Source: Nakamurella flavida (lineage in GTDB: Bacteria > Actinomycetota > Actinomycetes > Mycobacteriales > Nakamurellaceae). Taken from it: DNA of 64,000 bases. Numbering within the stretch: position 1 is the first letter of the stretch; each line of letters opens with the position of its first letter. The notes under the pieces were generated by a model. It saw only the letters and a list, made by a program, of their open reading frames with translations, searched no databases and had not been told where the DNA came from. This document shows, piece after piece, positions 44,706 to 51,964 of this stretch. The DNA lies in contig NZ_JAUSQV010000001.1 of assembly GCF_030811475.1 (NCBI RefSeq), positions 4,014,880-4,078,879 of the forward strand, given 5' to 3'. The translations under genes were made by a program, and so were the position numbers.

Positions 44706-45041
44706 ATGCCCGGAGAGATGAAGCCCGCGTGCTCCGTCGTCCTCACGGACGTCTGGCTGTTCCTGGACGACGAACTCGACGTCGATGCACGCGCCGCCGT
44801 CCAGCGCCACCTCGACGACTGCTCGCCGTGCCTCGAGGAGGCCGGGCTGGACCAGAAACTGAAGATGTTGCTGCACAGCAAGTGCGGCGGCGACCTGGCC
44901 CCGGCCGAGTTGCGGGAGCGGCTGGTCACCCGGCTGCGCACGATCACCGCCATGGCCCGGGCCGACGGGGACGGTTCGGTGACCTCGACGACGGTCATCC
45001 AGGACGTGCGGATCGAGCTCGGACCCGGCGCCGGACGCTGA
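44706..45041 (+). CDS. rsrA: zinc-binding anti-sigma factor RsrA (mycothiol-system)
   Basis: A 111-residue ZAS-domain anti-sigma factor. The redox switch residues are His35, Cys39 and Cys42 (HLDDCSPC), with another Cys at position 9. Oxidation forms a disulfide, ejects zinc and frees SigR. The start is the ATG at 44706, two bases after the sigR stop and behind GAGGAGG that lies in the end of sigR. The close packing ensures coupled synthesis. Confidence 0.93.
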   Translation: MPGEMKPACSVVLTDVWLFLDDELDVDARAAVQRHLDDCSPCLEEAGLDQKLKMLLHSKCGGDLAPAELRERLVTRLRTITAMARADGDGSVTSTTVIQDVRIELGPGAGR

Positions 45042-45067
45042 TCGCACCGTCGCCGCGCGCGGAGACG

Positions 45068-45108
45068 ACGAAGGCCGGGCCACCTGGATCAGGTGGCCCG
45101 GCCTTCGT
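45068..45108. terminator. bidirectional terminator between rsrA and the bL37 gene
   Basis: A perfect 18-bp stem (ACGAAGGCCGGGCCACCT, 45068-45085) with a five-base loop and its complement at 45091-45108. It separates the convergent sigR-rsrA operon and the tiny ribosomal gene. Confidence 0.88.
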
Positions 45109-45151
45109 GGTGCCGGGGGAGGTCGAGTGATCGACCGGCCGGCGGTTGGCC

Positions 45152-45226
45152 TCAGGAATTGGGGCGCTTGCCGTGGTTGGCACCGCTGTTCTTGCGTGCC
45201 TTCTTCTTGCGTCCGCGCTTGCTCAT
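45152..45226 (-). CDS. 50S ribosomal protein bL37 (24 residues)
   Basis: A complete 24-codon gene: ATG at 45226, stop TGA at 45152, and a strong GGGAGG site upstream on the minus strand. The basic peptide begins MSKRGRKKKARK and ends NHGKRPNS, the same pattern as the mycobacterial 50S protein bL37, which was first seen in ribosome structures. It packs against rRNA in the large subunit. The gene sits between rsrA and the biotinyl-protein gene. It is too short for routine gene finders and is easily missed. Confidence 0.85.
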   Translation of the reverse strand: MSKRGRKKKARKNSGANHGKRPNS

Positions 45227-45596
45227 CGGTCCGACCTCCCTTCCTGCTCGTCCGTGGTGCCGGCCGCTCCGCGGGCCGGGGCATCCCGCCCGGGAGCCGA
45301 GCTCACCGGAGGGTGCCGCGTCCGTCGGGCGTTGCCCGGGTGGGCGGCGACGTCGGGCGCCGCCGGATACCGGCTGCGCGCCGACCATCATCCCAGACCG
45401 GGCGGGGTGCACGCACCACTCGATCGGTCCCCGGCCCCGCCGGCCCCGGAACGGGTACCGGCCGCACCGGCACCGGACCACCGGGAACAGATCCGCTGCG
45501 TGATTGGATGACGGCGGACCTGCCCCCGGCTCGGTCGGACGCCTGTCGTCCCGGCGATGCCCTCCCGGCGGTGCGGGACGAACGAAGGAGACGACC
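45227..45596. other. 370-bp divergent region between bL37 and the biotinyl-protein gene
   Basis: No reading frame with good codon use was found. It must contain promoters in both directions. GGGAAC near 45480 is the only -35-like element noted, with no convincing -10 partner. GAAGGAG precedes the biotinyl-protein start. Confidence 0.4.
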
Positions 45597-45812
45597 ATGG
45601 CCGAAGAGGTCCGCGCCGAGATGGTGGCGAACGTGTGGAAGGTGCTGGTCGCCGAGGGTGACACGGTGGCCGACGGCGACACCCTGGTGATCCTGGAGTC
45701 CATGAAGATGGAGATCCCGGTGCTCGCGGAGAGCGACGGCACCGTCAGCACGCTCGCGGTGACCGAGGGTGGCGTCGTCCAGGAGGGCGATCTGATCGCC
45801 GAGATCTCCTGA
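45597..45812 (+). CDS. biotinyl/lipoyl-domain protein (TB7.3-like)
   Basis: A 71-residue stand-alone biotinyl domain with the modified Lys37 in ESMKMEIPV. It matches the size and position of mycobacterial TB7.3 (Rv3221c). Such a domain carries biotin in carboxylase complexes, but its carboxylase partner is not encoded here. The start is the ATG at 45597 behind GAAGGAG. It lies just before pdtaS. Confidence 0.92.
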   Translation: MAEEVRAEMVANVWKVLVAEGDTVADGDTLVILESMKMEIPVLAESDGTVSTLAVTEGGVVQEGDLIAEIS

Positions 45813-45950
45813 CCCGTCGGCCGGGTGCACCCGCTGGACCCGGCCCGCGCACCAGGAACGGCCCGCCGGCACGTCCGGCCGGGTCGACGAGCACCGCGCA
45901 CCACCGCACCGAGCGCCGTCGAGCGCGCACCCGAGAGCACCGAGGCCCCC

Positions 45951-47438
45951 GTGTCCACTCTGTCCGATCTCCTCGCCGACTTCACCGCCCTGCCCGGTGC
46001 CGCCGTCGCCCACCTGCAGGCCCTGGTGTCGGAATGGCAGCTGTTGGCTGATCTCTCCTTCTCCGATCTGCTGCTGTGGGTGCCGACGGAGGAGGGCTGC
46101 GACGACCTGGTGTGCGTGGCCCAGGTCCGGCCCAACACGGGCGCGACCGCGTACATGGACGACCGGGTCAACAACCACCGGTCCCTGACGGGCTCGCCCC
46201 TGCTGCGTCGCGCGGCGGAGGAGGAACGGATCGTCGACGAGGATCCGCCCACCGAGGCCCTCGCGTCCTGGACGCGGCGTGGTGTGGTGCCCGTCCGGCA
46301 CGACGGCCAGATCATCGCCTACATCCGGCGGGACACCAGCTCATTGATCGGCCGGGAGGCCAGTCAGCTGGAGACCGCCTACATCGACGCCGGTGACGAT
46401 CTCTTCCAGATGGTCTGCGACGGCTCGTTCCCGCCGCCCGGACAGCCCGCCGAGGTGCACACCGGGCCCCGGGCCGGCGACGGTCTGCTCCGGTTGGACG
46501 CCGACGGCAAGGTGGTCTACGGCAGCCCCAACGCCGTCTCGGCCTACCACCGCCTGAACTACACCGGCGAGGTCATGGGCCACGACCTGGCCGCGCTCAC
46601 CCGCCCGCTGATCGGCGACCCGTTCGACGCCGCGGAGCTGGTGGCCCGGATCAACGGCGCCGTGCAGGGGCGGTCCGGGCTGCGCATGGAGGTGGAGGCG
46701 AAGGCGGCGACGGTGCTGTTCCGCGCGTTGGCCCTGCGCCCGCACGGCCGGCCCTACGGCGCGCTGGTGCTCGTCCGGGACGTCACCGAGGTGCGGCGGC
46801 GGGATCGCGCGCTGCTCAGCAAGGACGCGACCATCCGGGAGATCCACCACCGGGTCAAGAACAACCTGCAGACCGTGGCCGCGTTGCTGCGGTTGCAGGG
46901 ACGTCGCTCGGAGGATCCGTCGGTGCGGCAGGCGCTGGGCGAATCGGTGCGCCGGGTGGCGTCCATCGCGCTGGTCCACGAGACGCTGTCCACGTCACCG
47001 GACGACCGGGTCGACCTCGACCAGATCGTCGACCGACTGGTGCCGATGATGTCCGACGTCTCCGCGGCGGAGTCCTCCGCGCGGGTCCGAAGGGTCGGCT
47101 CGTTCGGCATCCTGGGCGCCGAGCTGGCCACCCCGCTGGTCATGGTGCTGGCCGAGATGGTGCAGAACGCCCTGCAGCACGCCTTCGGACCGGAGCAGCC
47201 GGGCGGGCTGGTGACGATCACCGTGCAGCGGTCGGCCCGGGAGCTCGACGTCTCCGTCATCGACGACGGCATGGGCGTCCCCGAGGGCTTCGCGATCGAG
47301 AAGGCATCCGGCCTGGGGTTGCAGATCGTCCGCACGCTGGTGGCCTCGGAGCTGCTGGGGACGATCGACCTGCGCCGCCGGACGGACGGCCCGGGGACCC
47401 AGGTGACCTTGAAGGTGCCGCTGCGCGGGCGGAGCTGA
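45951..47438 (+). CDS. pdtaS: two-component sensor histidine kinase PdtaS
   Basis: A 495-residue cytosolic kinase of the HisKA_2 class. An N-terminal GAF-like domain (about 1-150) is followed by a PAS domain (about 180-285, DGLLRLDADGKVVYGSPNAVSAYH) and then the H-box EIHHRVKNNLQTVAALLRLQ with the acceptor His near 299-300. The ATPase boxes are EMVQNALQHAF, DDGMGVP and SGLGLQIV. In mycobacteria PdtaS signals to PdtaR, an RNA-binding antiterminator, and responds to copper and nitric oxide. The regulator gene is not in this window. The start is the GTG at 45951 after GAGG. It ends at a strong terminator. Confidence 0.93.
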   Translation: MSTLSDLLADFTALPGAAVAHLQALVSEWQLLADLSFSDLLLWVPTEEGCDDLVCVAQVRPNTGATAYMDDRVNNHRSLTGSPLLRRAAEEERIVDEDPPTEALASWTRRGVVPVRHDGQIIAYIRRDTSSLIGREASQLETAYIDAGDDLFQMVCDGSFPPPGQPAEVHTGPRAGDGLLRLDADGKVVYGSPNAVSAYHRLNYTGEVMGHDLAALTRPLIGDPFDAAELVARINGAVQGRSGLRMEVEAKAATVLFRALALRPHGRPYGALVLVRDVTEVRRRDRALLSKDATIREIHHRVKNNLQTVAALLRLQGRRSEDPSVRQALGESVRRVASIALVHETLSTSPDDRVDLDQIVDRLVPMMSDVSAAESSARVRRVGSFGILGAELATPLVMVLAEMVQNALQHAFGPEQPGGLVTITVQRSARELDVSVIDDGMGVPEGFAIEKASGLGLQIVRTLVASELLGTIDLRRRTDGPGTQVTLKVPLRGRS

Positions 47439-47472
47439 ATCCCGGCCCCGGGCAGCACCGGGGGACGGGACG

Positions 47473-47504
47473 ACGAAGGCCCCGGCCGGAGCCGGGGCCT
47501 TCGT
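47473..47504. terminator. bidirectional terminator between pdtaS and whiB1
   Basis: A perfect 14-bp stem (ACGAAGGCCCCGGC, 47473-47486) with loop CGGA and its complement at 47491-47504, between convergent genes. Confidence 0.87.
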
Positions 47505-47543
47505 GAACGTTCACAGACCGCGTTCACCGACGCGGGACGGGAG

Positions 47544-47795
47544 TTACAGGCTGCGGGCGCGGGCCCGGGCGCGACGACGCTTGAGGGCGCGACGCTCGTC
47601 CTCGCTCATGGCTCCCCACACGCCGGCATCCTGGCCGGTGTCCAGCGCCCAGGTCAGGCACTCACTCGTGACCGGGCAGCGCTGACACACGGCCTTGGCC
47701 TCGGCGATCTGCAGCAGGGCAGGGCCGGAGTTGCCGACCGGGAAGAAGAGCTCCGGGTCTTCGTCGCGACAAATCGCGCGGTGGCGCCAATCCAT
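47544..47795 (-). CDS. whiB1: transcriptional regulator WhiB1
   Basis: An 83-residue Wbl protein. Cys9, Cys37, Cys40 and Cys46 hold the 4Fe-4S cluster, at the same positions as in M. tuberculosis WhiB1. Then come the turn GVWGAM and the basic C-terminus EDERRALKRRRARARAR used for DNA binding. WhiB1 binds the primary sigma factor and is a nitric-oxide-sensitive regulator. The start is the ATG at 47795 (MDWRH) with AAGGAG upstream; the ORF extends 21 bp further to 47816, but the family starts at MDWRH. It is convergent with pdtaS, as in mycobacteria. Confidence 0.96.
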   Translation of the reverse strand: MDWRHRAICRDEDPELFFPVGNSGPALLQIAEAKAVCQRCPVTSECLTWALDTGQDAGVWGAMSEDERRALKRRRARARARSL

Positions 47796-47885
47796 GAGGG
47801 TGTACTCCTTGATCACAAGTCGCTGGGGCGAGGTCGCCAGCTGGGGGTTTCGAAGCAGGAGAGAACGCTGGTCCTGGCCTGCTCG

Positions 47886-47913
47886 ATGGTTTCACGTGGC
47901 CCCGGGATGTCAA
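47886..47913 (-). promoter_or_regulatory. candidate whiB1 promoter
   Basis: On the minus strand TTGACA (47913-47908) is an exact -35; AACCAT (47891-47886), 16 bases on, is a poor -10. A leader of about 80 nt would precede the whiB1 ATG. In the rest of this 271-bp gap I note only a CACCCC/GGGGTG inverted repeat near 48007-48022. Confidence 0.4.
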
Positions 47914-48066
47914 GAGTTGATGACGATCAGGTTACGAACGTCACGCATCCGGGTTGCCGGGCTTCGTTGCCGTTCTCCATGATGCCTGGTCACATCGATT
48001 CAGACCACCCCTGTGGGGGTGTGTGTTACGACTGAGCGTCATGACGGGGTCCGGTGACCCGGCAGA

Positions 48067-48987
48067 TCAGACGACGATGTCCACCGCTCGGGGGACGGAC
48101 GTGAACACCACGTCGGTGAATTCTCCCAGATAGTCACCATCCGCCTGGACCGCGACCGGTCGCGGGGAGGTGACCCGGATCTGCTGTTCGTCGTCCGAAC
48201 GGATGAGCGCGGAGCTGTGCGGTCCACCGGTGGAGCGCAGCATCTGACCGGCCACCCGCAGTGCCCCGGGCAGACCCATGTCGGTCATCGCGAAGACGCC
48301 GAGACCGCCGGCCGGGGTGGTGCCGGAATTGGTGTGCACGGGCCGGTGGCCGAGGTAGGTCCACGGGTCGACGTTGGAGACGAACACCAGGTAGGCGGGA
48401 TCGGGATCCGCCCGCCCCGCCAGCTGCAGGCTCATGCGGGGGGTGCGCCGCTCGCCGCGGAAGAACTCCGCGACGGCCAGGCGCAGGTGCATGACGTTGG
48501 AGATGGTCCGTCCGCCGGCCCGCTGCGCCTCCACGGCTCGGACCACGTCGGCGTCGAGCCCCATCCCGGAGTTGAACGTGAAGTAGCGCTCGCCGACCCG
48601 GCCGAGGGACACGGTGTGCCGGCGGCGGGCGGCGAGCGCCGCCAGGATCTGCTCGGTGGCCAGCGTGGGGTCCGCCTCGATGCCCACGGCGCGGGCGAAG
48701 ACGTTGGTCGAGCCGCCCGGCACCACGGCCAGCGCGGGCGCGTCCGGGCGGACGCCGCGGGCCAGCATGCCGTTGACGACTTCGTTGACGGTGCCGTCCC
48801 CGGCGTGCACGACGATCACGTCGACCCCGTCGTCGGCCGCCTGGGCGGCGAGATCGGCGGCGTGCCCACGGCCTGCGGTGTGCGCGACGGTCAGCGAGAG
48901 GTCGGCGGCGAGCGCGTGCGCCAGCAGGTCACGACGCCCCGCCGTGGTGGAGGTCGCGTGCGGGTTGACGATCAACAGGGCGCGCAT
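48067..48987 (-). CDS. diacylglycerol kinase-family lipid kinase
   Basis: A 306-residue member of the DagK/YegS superfamily. The nucleotide-binding opening LLIVNPHATS, the catalytic-loop motif VVHAGDGTVNEVVNG and PGGSTNVFARAVG are conserved. These cytosolic or membrane-associated enzymes phosphorylate diacylglycerol or similar lipids, including glycolipid precursors. The start is the ATG at 48987; upstream frame is shadow. It faces the next membrane-protein gene head to head (46 bp apart) and corresponds to Rv3218 by position. Confidence 0.88.
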   Translation of the reverse strand: MRALLIVNPHATSTTAGRRDLLAHALAADLSLTVAHTAGRGHAADLAAQAADDGVDVIVVHAGDGTVNEVVNGMLARGVRPDAPALAVVPGGSTNVFARAVGIEADPTLATEQILAALAARRRHTVSLGRVGERYFTFNSGMGLDADVVRAVEAQRAGGRTISNVMHLRLAVAEFFRGERRTPRMSLQLAGRADPDPAYLVFVSNVDPWTYLGHRPVHTNSGTTPAGGLGVFAMTDMGLPGALRVAGQMLRSTGGPHSSALIRSDDEQQIRVTSPRPVAVQADGDYLGEFTDVVFTSVPRAVDIVV

Positions 48988-49032
48988 CGTCGCGCAGCCT
49001 ACGTGCCCCCGACGCTGCGTAGGCTGGCCGTC

Positions 49033-49473
49033 GTGAGTGCGCCCCTGGACCCGCCCCCCCTGCGCATCCCCCCGCCGGACAGCGTCCGCCGCGGTGCCTG
49101 GCTCGTCCTGCTGGAGGCGGCCGGCCTGCTGGTCCTGGCCGTGGCCGGCGTCGTCTCCGGGTGGGGTGACGCCGAGACCTCGTTCGGCCGACTGGCCGCC
49201 CAGACCGGCTACTACGTGGTGCTGGCCGTGCTGGTCGGGGCCTGCGCCCTGGCCCTGCTCGACGGTCGCCGGTGGGGACGCACGCCGGCGTTCCTGGTGC
49301 AGGTGGTCATGGTGCTGATCGGTGTGTGGCTGATCGTGCCGAGCCAGCGCTGGTTCTGGGGTCCGGTGGTCATCGCGCTCGGTGTGGTGACCGGGACGCA
49401 GTTGCTCAGCCGATCGGCGAACGCGTGGATCGAGCGGTTCCCGACGCCGTTCGGTCCAGAGCCGCGCCGCTGA
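49033..49473 (+). CDS. four-helix integral membrane protein (Rv3217c-like position)
   Basis: A 146-residue protein with about four hydrophobic segments: WLVLLEAAGLLVLAVAGVV, QTGYYVVLAVLVGACALALL, FLVQVVMVLIGVWLIV and FWGPVVIALGVVTG. The N-terminus is Pro-rich (LDPPPLRIPPPDSV). No functional residue is evident. The start is the GTG at 49033. Its last 68 bp run antisense into the end of the GNAT gene, so both C-termini are coded in the same DNA. It matches the small membrane protein Rv3217c by context. Confidence 0.75.
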   Translation: MSAPLDPPPLRIPPPDSVRRGAWLVLLEAAGLLVLAVAGVVSGWGDAETSFGRLAAQTGYYVVLAVLVGACALALLDGRRWGRTPAFLVQVVMVLIGVWLIVPSQRWFWGPVVIALGVVTGTQLLSRSANAWIERFPTPFGPEPRR

Positions 49474-49945
49474 GCCGGAAGGTCGACCACCCGTCCATCG
49501 GCACCGCGCCGAGGGACCGGTAGAAGGCGATCGACGGGGCGTTCCAGTCCAGGACGGACCACTCCACACGGGCGTATCCGCGTTGCACGGCCGTGGCGGC
49601 CAGGCGACGCAGCAGCGCTCCACCGGCTCCGCTGCCCCGGCGTTCCGGCCGGACGTACAGGTCCTCGAGATGGATCCCGTGCACGCCCTCCCAGGTCGAG
49701 TAGTTCAGGAACCACAGTGCGAATCCGTCGAGCTGTGTGCCGCCGGCCCCCGCGCCGTCCGCACCCGGCTCGGTCTCGGCCACGAAGCCGAACAGCGCCG
49801 GATGGTCGGCGAACAGTGCGGCCTCGAGCTGGTCGGCGGTGAGATGGCACTCGTGGGGGAGGCGCTCGTACTCGGCGAGGTCGTGGACCATCGCCACCAC
49901 CTCGGCGACGTCCGCCCGGGTCACCGGGCGCACTGTCGCGCTCAT
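49406..49945 (-). CDS. GNAT-family N-acetyltransferase
   Basis: A 179-residue GNAT protein. The acetyl-CoA pyrophosphate loop is RPERRGSGAGGALLRRL (Q/RxxGxG/A pattern), preceded by the beta-bulge VHGIHLEDLYV and followed by ARVEWSVLDWNAPSIAFYRSLGA. This arrangement resembles diamine/spermidine acetyltransferase-type GNATs (the conserved LEDLYV). The ATG at 49945 overlaps the stop of the upstream phosphatase gene (ATGA). It corresponds to Rv3216 by order. Its acceptor substrate is unknown. Confidence 0.86.
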   Translation of the reverse strand: MSATVRPVTRADVAEVVAMVHDLAEYERLPHECHLTADQLEAALFADHPALFGFVAETEPGADGAGAGGTQLDGFALWFLNYSTWEGVHGIHLEDLYVRPERRGSGAGGALLRRLAATAVQRGYARVEWSVLDWNAPSIAFYRSLGAVPMDGWSTFRLSGAALDRTASGTARSTRSPIG

Positions 49946-50565
49946 GCAGGTTCGTCCGGCAGCAGCGGGACCACGTTGGCGTGGTCGATGATGGGTGCGC
50001 CGCGATCGACGGCCAGCACGGTCAGGGCGGCCGGGTCCATCGCGATCAGCGAGCCGGCGGTGATGGGCAGGCCGACCCAGCGAACGGTGAGCACCCGCGA
50101 CATGTGGCCGTGGCTGACCAGCGCGACGTCACCGCGCTCGAGCAGATCGCGGGCCCGGTCGAGCACCCGGTCGGCGCGCGCGGCGACCTGCTCGGGCGAC
50201 TCCCCGCCGGGGGCGCCCTGGGTGAACACGGTCCAGTCGGGGTCCTGCTCCTGGATCTGGCTGCGGGTCATGCCCTCGTAGTTGCCGTAGTCCCACTCGG
50301 CCAGATCCTCGTCGGTGTCGTCGATCCGCATGCCCGCCAACGTCGCGGTGCGCTGCGAGCGCAGTCGGGGGCTGCACAGCACGGTGGCCGGGGCCAGGCG
50401 GAGCCCGACGAGCAGGCCCGGGATGGAGCCGGCCTCCTGCTCACCCCGGGGGGTGAGGTCGATGTCGGTCCTACCGGTGTGCTGGCCGGTCTGGCTCCAG
50501 ACGGTCTGCCCGTGGCGGATCAGCACGATCCGGTGCGAGGCGGGGCCGGCGTAGGCGGGGGGCAT
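49942..50565 (-). CDS. histidine phosphatase (phosphoglycerate mutase-like, Gpm2/Rv3214 type)
   Basis: A 207-residue histidine phosphatase with the phospho-His RHG motif in IVLIRHGQTVWS, the second arginine in CSPRLRSQRTA, Glu in LAEWDYGNYEG and the C-terminal His in LVSHGHMSRVL. Mycobacterial Rv3214 is a phosphatase despite its gpm2 name, and this copy has the same motifs. The start is the ATG at 50565 behind GGAGGAT, whose GGAGG lies in the 3' arm of a hairpin (50573-50598). It overlaps the GNAT gene. Confidence 0.87.
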   Translation of the reverse strand: MPPAYAGPASHRIVLIRHGQTVWSQTGQHTGRTDIDLTPRGEQEAGSIPGLLVGLRLAPATVLCSPRLRSQRTATLAGMRIDDTDEDLAEWDYGNYEGMTRSQIQEQDPDWTVFTQGAPGGESPEQVAARADRVLDRARDLLERGDVALVSHGHMSRVLTVRWVGLPITAGSLIAMDPAALTVLAVDRGAPIIDHANVVPLLPDEPA

Positions 50566-50572
50566 GGCTGAT

Positions 50573-50598
50573 CCTCCGGGGTGGTCCGACCCCGGAGG
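50573..50598 (-). terminator. hairpin after rmlC that also covers the phosphatase ribosome site
   Basis: A perfect 10-bp stem (arms CCTCCGGGGT and ACCCCGGAGG) with a six-base loop. On the minus-strand RNA it ends with GGAGG, the ribosome site of the histidine-phosphatase gene. It may terminate rmlC transcription or limit translation of the next gene. Confidence 0.6.
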
Positions 50599-50614
50599 GC
50601 CGGGGCGGCGGCCG

Positions 50615-51211
50615 TCAGGCCAGGGTGGCGACGTACGCCTGGCACGCGTCCCACGTCGGGAGCAGGCCGGATTCGGCCGCCTCGGCGAGGGTGGGGGCGT
50701 CGCGGTCCTTGTCGGACAGCAGGAAGTCGACGCCGTCGGGCAGGGCGAGCCCCAGGGCCGGGTCGAGGGGGTTGATGCCGTGCTCGCGGCCCGGGGAGTA
50801 CCCGGTGGAGCAGAGGTAGGTCAGCGTGGAGTTGTCCTCCAGGGCGAGGAACGCGTGGCCCAACCCCTCGGACAGGTAGACCGCCCGGCGGTCCTTGCCG
50901 TCCAGGCGAACGACGTCGGTGGCCCCGAACGTGGGCGAACCCACCCGGATGTCGACGATGAAGTCCAGGACGGCGCCGGCCGGGCAGGTGACGTACTTGG
51001 CCTGGCCCGGGGGCACATCGGCGAAGTGGACGCCGCGCAGGGTGGCCGCCCGGGAGACCGAGAGGTTGGCCTGGGCGAGGGTGAGCGGGTGACCGACGGC
51101 CGCCTGCAGCTCCTCGACCTTGAACCACTCCAGGAACAGGCCGCGGTCGTCGCCGTGCTGACGGGGGGTGAACTCGAAGGCGCCGGGGACAGCCAGCTCG
51201 CGTACCTGCAT
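50615..51211 (-). CDS. rmlC: dTDP-4-dehydrorhamnose 3,5-epimerase
   Basis: A 198-residue RmlC cupin enzyme of dTDP-L-rhamnose synthesis, the sugar that links peptidoglycan to arabinogalactan in many actinobacteria. Motifs include FTPRQHGDDRGLFLEWF, the active-site His in ATLRGVHFADVPPGQAKYV, DIRVGSPTFG and YLSEGLGHAFLAL. The start is the ATG at 51211; upstream MAREAPDTIRP is a possible extension without a ribosome site. No rmlA, rmlB or rmlD gene lies nearby, so the pathway is dispersed. Confidence 0.92.
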   Translation of the reverse strand: MQVRELAVPGAFEFTPRQHGDDRGLFLEWFKVEELQAAVGHPLTLAQANLSVSRAATLRGVHFADVPPGQAKYVTCPAGAVLDFIVDIRVGSPTFGATDVVRLDGKDRRAVYLSEGLGHAFLALEDNSTLTYLCSTGYSPGREHGINPLDPALGLALPDGVDFLLSDKDRDAPTLAEAAESGLLPTWDACQAYVATLA

Positions 51212-51306
51212 GGGCCGGATGGTATCGGGTGCCTCCCGGGCCACCGTCGGCGGTGCGCGATCCGGGTTCCTTGCGCCGGGGGCACGGACGGCGGACGGTG
51301 GTCGGC

Positions 51307-51954
51307 ATGACCCGCACGCTCGCCCCGGCCGAGATCCATCACCTGCTGCGGGATCTACCCGGCTGGGTGCACTTCGACGGAGCGCTCCGAGCCTGCTTCC
51401 GCGCCCCGGACTTCGCCGCGGCCGTGGCCTTGGTCGGCGACGTCGGGGCCGCCGCCGAGCAGGCCGACCACCATCCCGACGTCCACCTGCGTCACCGCGA
51501 GGTGGAGCTCACCCTGACCACCCACTCGGCCCGCGGGGTGACCGGACGGGACCTGCAGCTCGCCGGCACGATCGACGCCCGGGCCCGGGACCGGGGTGCG
51601 CGCTCCGTCCCGGTCCGGCACACGCGGATCGAGTTGGCGGTCGACACGGCGGCGGCGAGTGCGATCCGGCCGTTCTGGGTCGCGGCGTTCGGCGGGCGCG
51701 AGGTGACCACCCCCGACGGGGACCGGGAGGTGCACGGTCCCGACGGGGCCCGGGTCTGGTTCCAGGCCGCCGAGAAGCACCGACCGGGGCGTGGGCGGAT
51801 GCACGTCGACGTCTACCTGCCCGACGACCAGGTGGAGGCCCGGGTCCGCGCGGTGCAGGCGGCGGGTGGCCTGCTGGTCACCGATCGCTTCGCGCCCGGC
51901 TGGTGGGTGCTGGCCGACGCGGACGGCAACGAGGTCTGCATCTGCCGGGAGTGA
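51307..51954 (+). CDS. 4a-hydroxytetrahydrobiopterin dehydratase-VOC fusion protein
   Basis: A 215-residue two-domain protein. The first 95 residues form a pterin-4a-carbinolamine dehydratase domain (ALVGDVGAAAEQADHHPDVHL with the catalytic HHP motif, and VTGRDLQLAGTID). The rest (about 105-215) is a glyoxalase/VOC-type fold (RIELAVDTAAASAIRPFWVAAFGG ... GWWVLADADGNEVCI), though metal ligands of a true glyoxalase are not obvious. PCD recycles the cofactor of aromatic amino acid hydroxylases or acts as a transcription co-factor. No hydroxylase is nearby. The start is the ATG at 51307. Confidence 0.85.
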   Translation: MTRTLAPAEIHHLLRDLPGWVHFDGALRACFRAPDFAAAVALVGDVGAAAEQADHHPDVHLRHREVELTLTTHSARGVTGRDLQLAGTIDARARDRGARSVPVRHTRIELAVDTAAASAIRPFWVAAFGGREVTTPDGDREVHGPDGARVWFQAAEKHRPGRGRMHVDVYLPDDQVEARVRAVQAAGGLLVTDRFAPGWWVLADADGNEVCICRE

Positions 51955-51964
51955 GGACGCTGCC

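Noticed and set aside
45303-46301. A 332-codon minus-strand frame opposite the biotinyl-protein and pdtaS genes
   Set aside because: It is antisense to two genes with conserved motifs and has no features of its own. Only the distinct 24-codon bL37 frame at 45152-45226 is supported.
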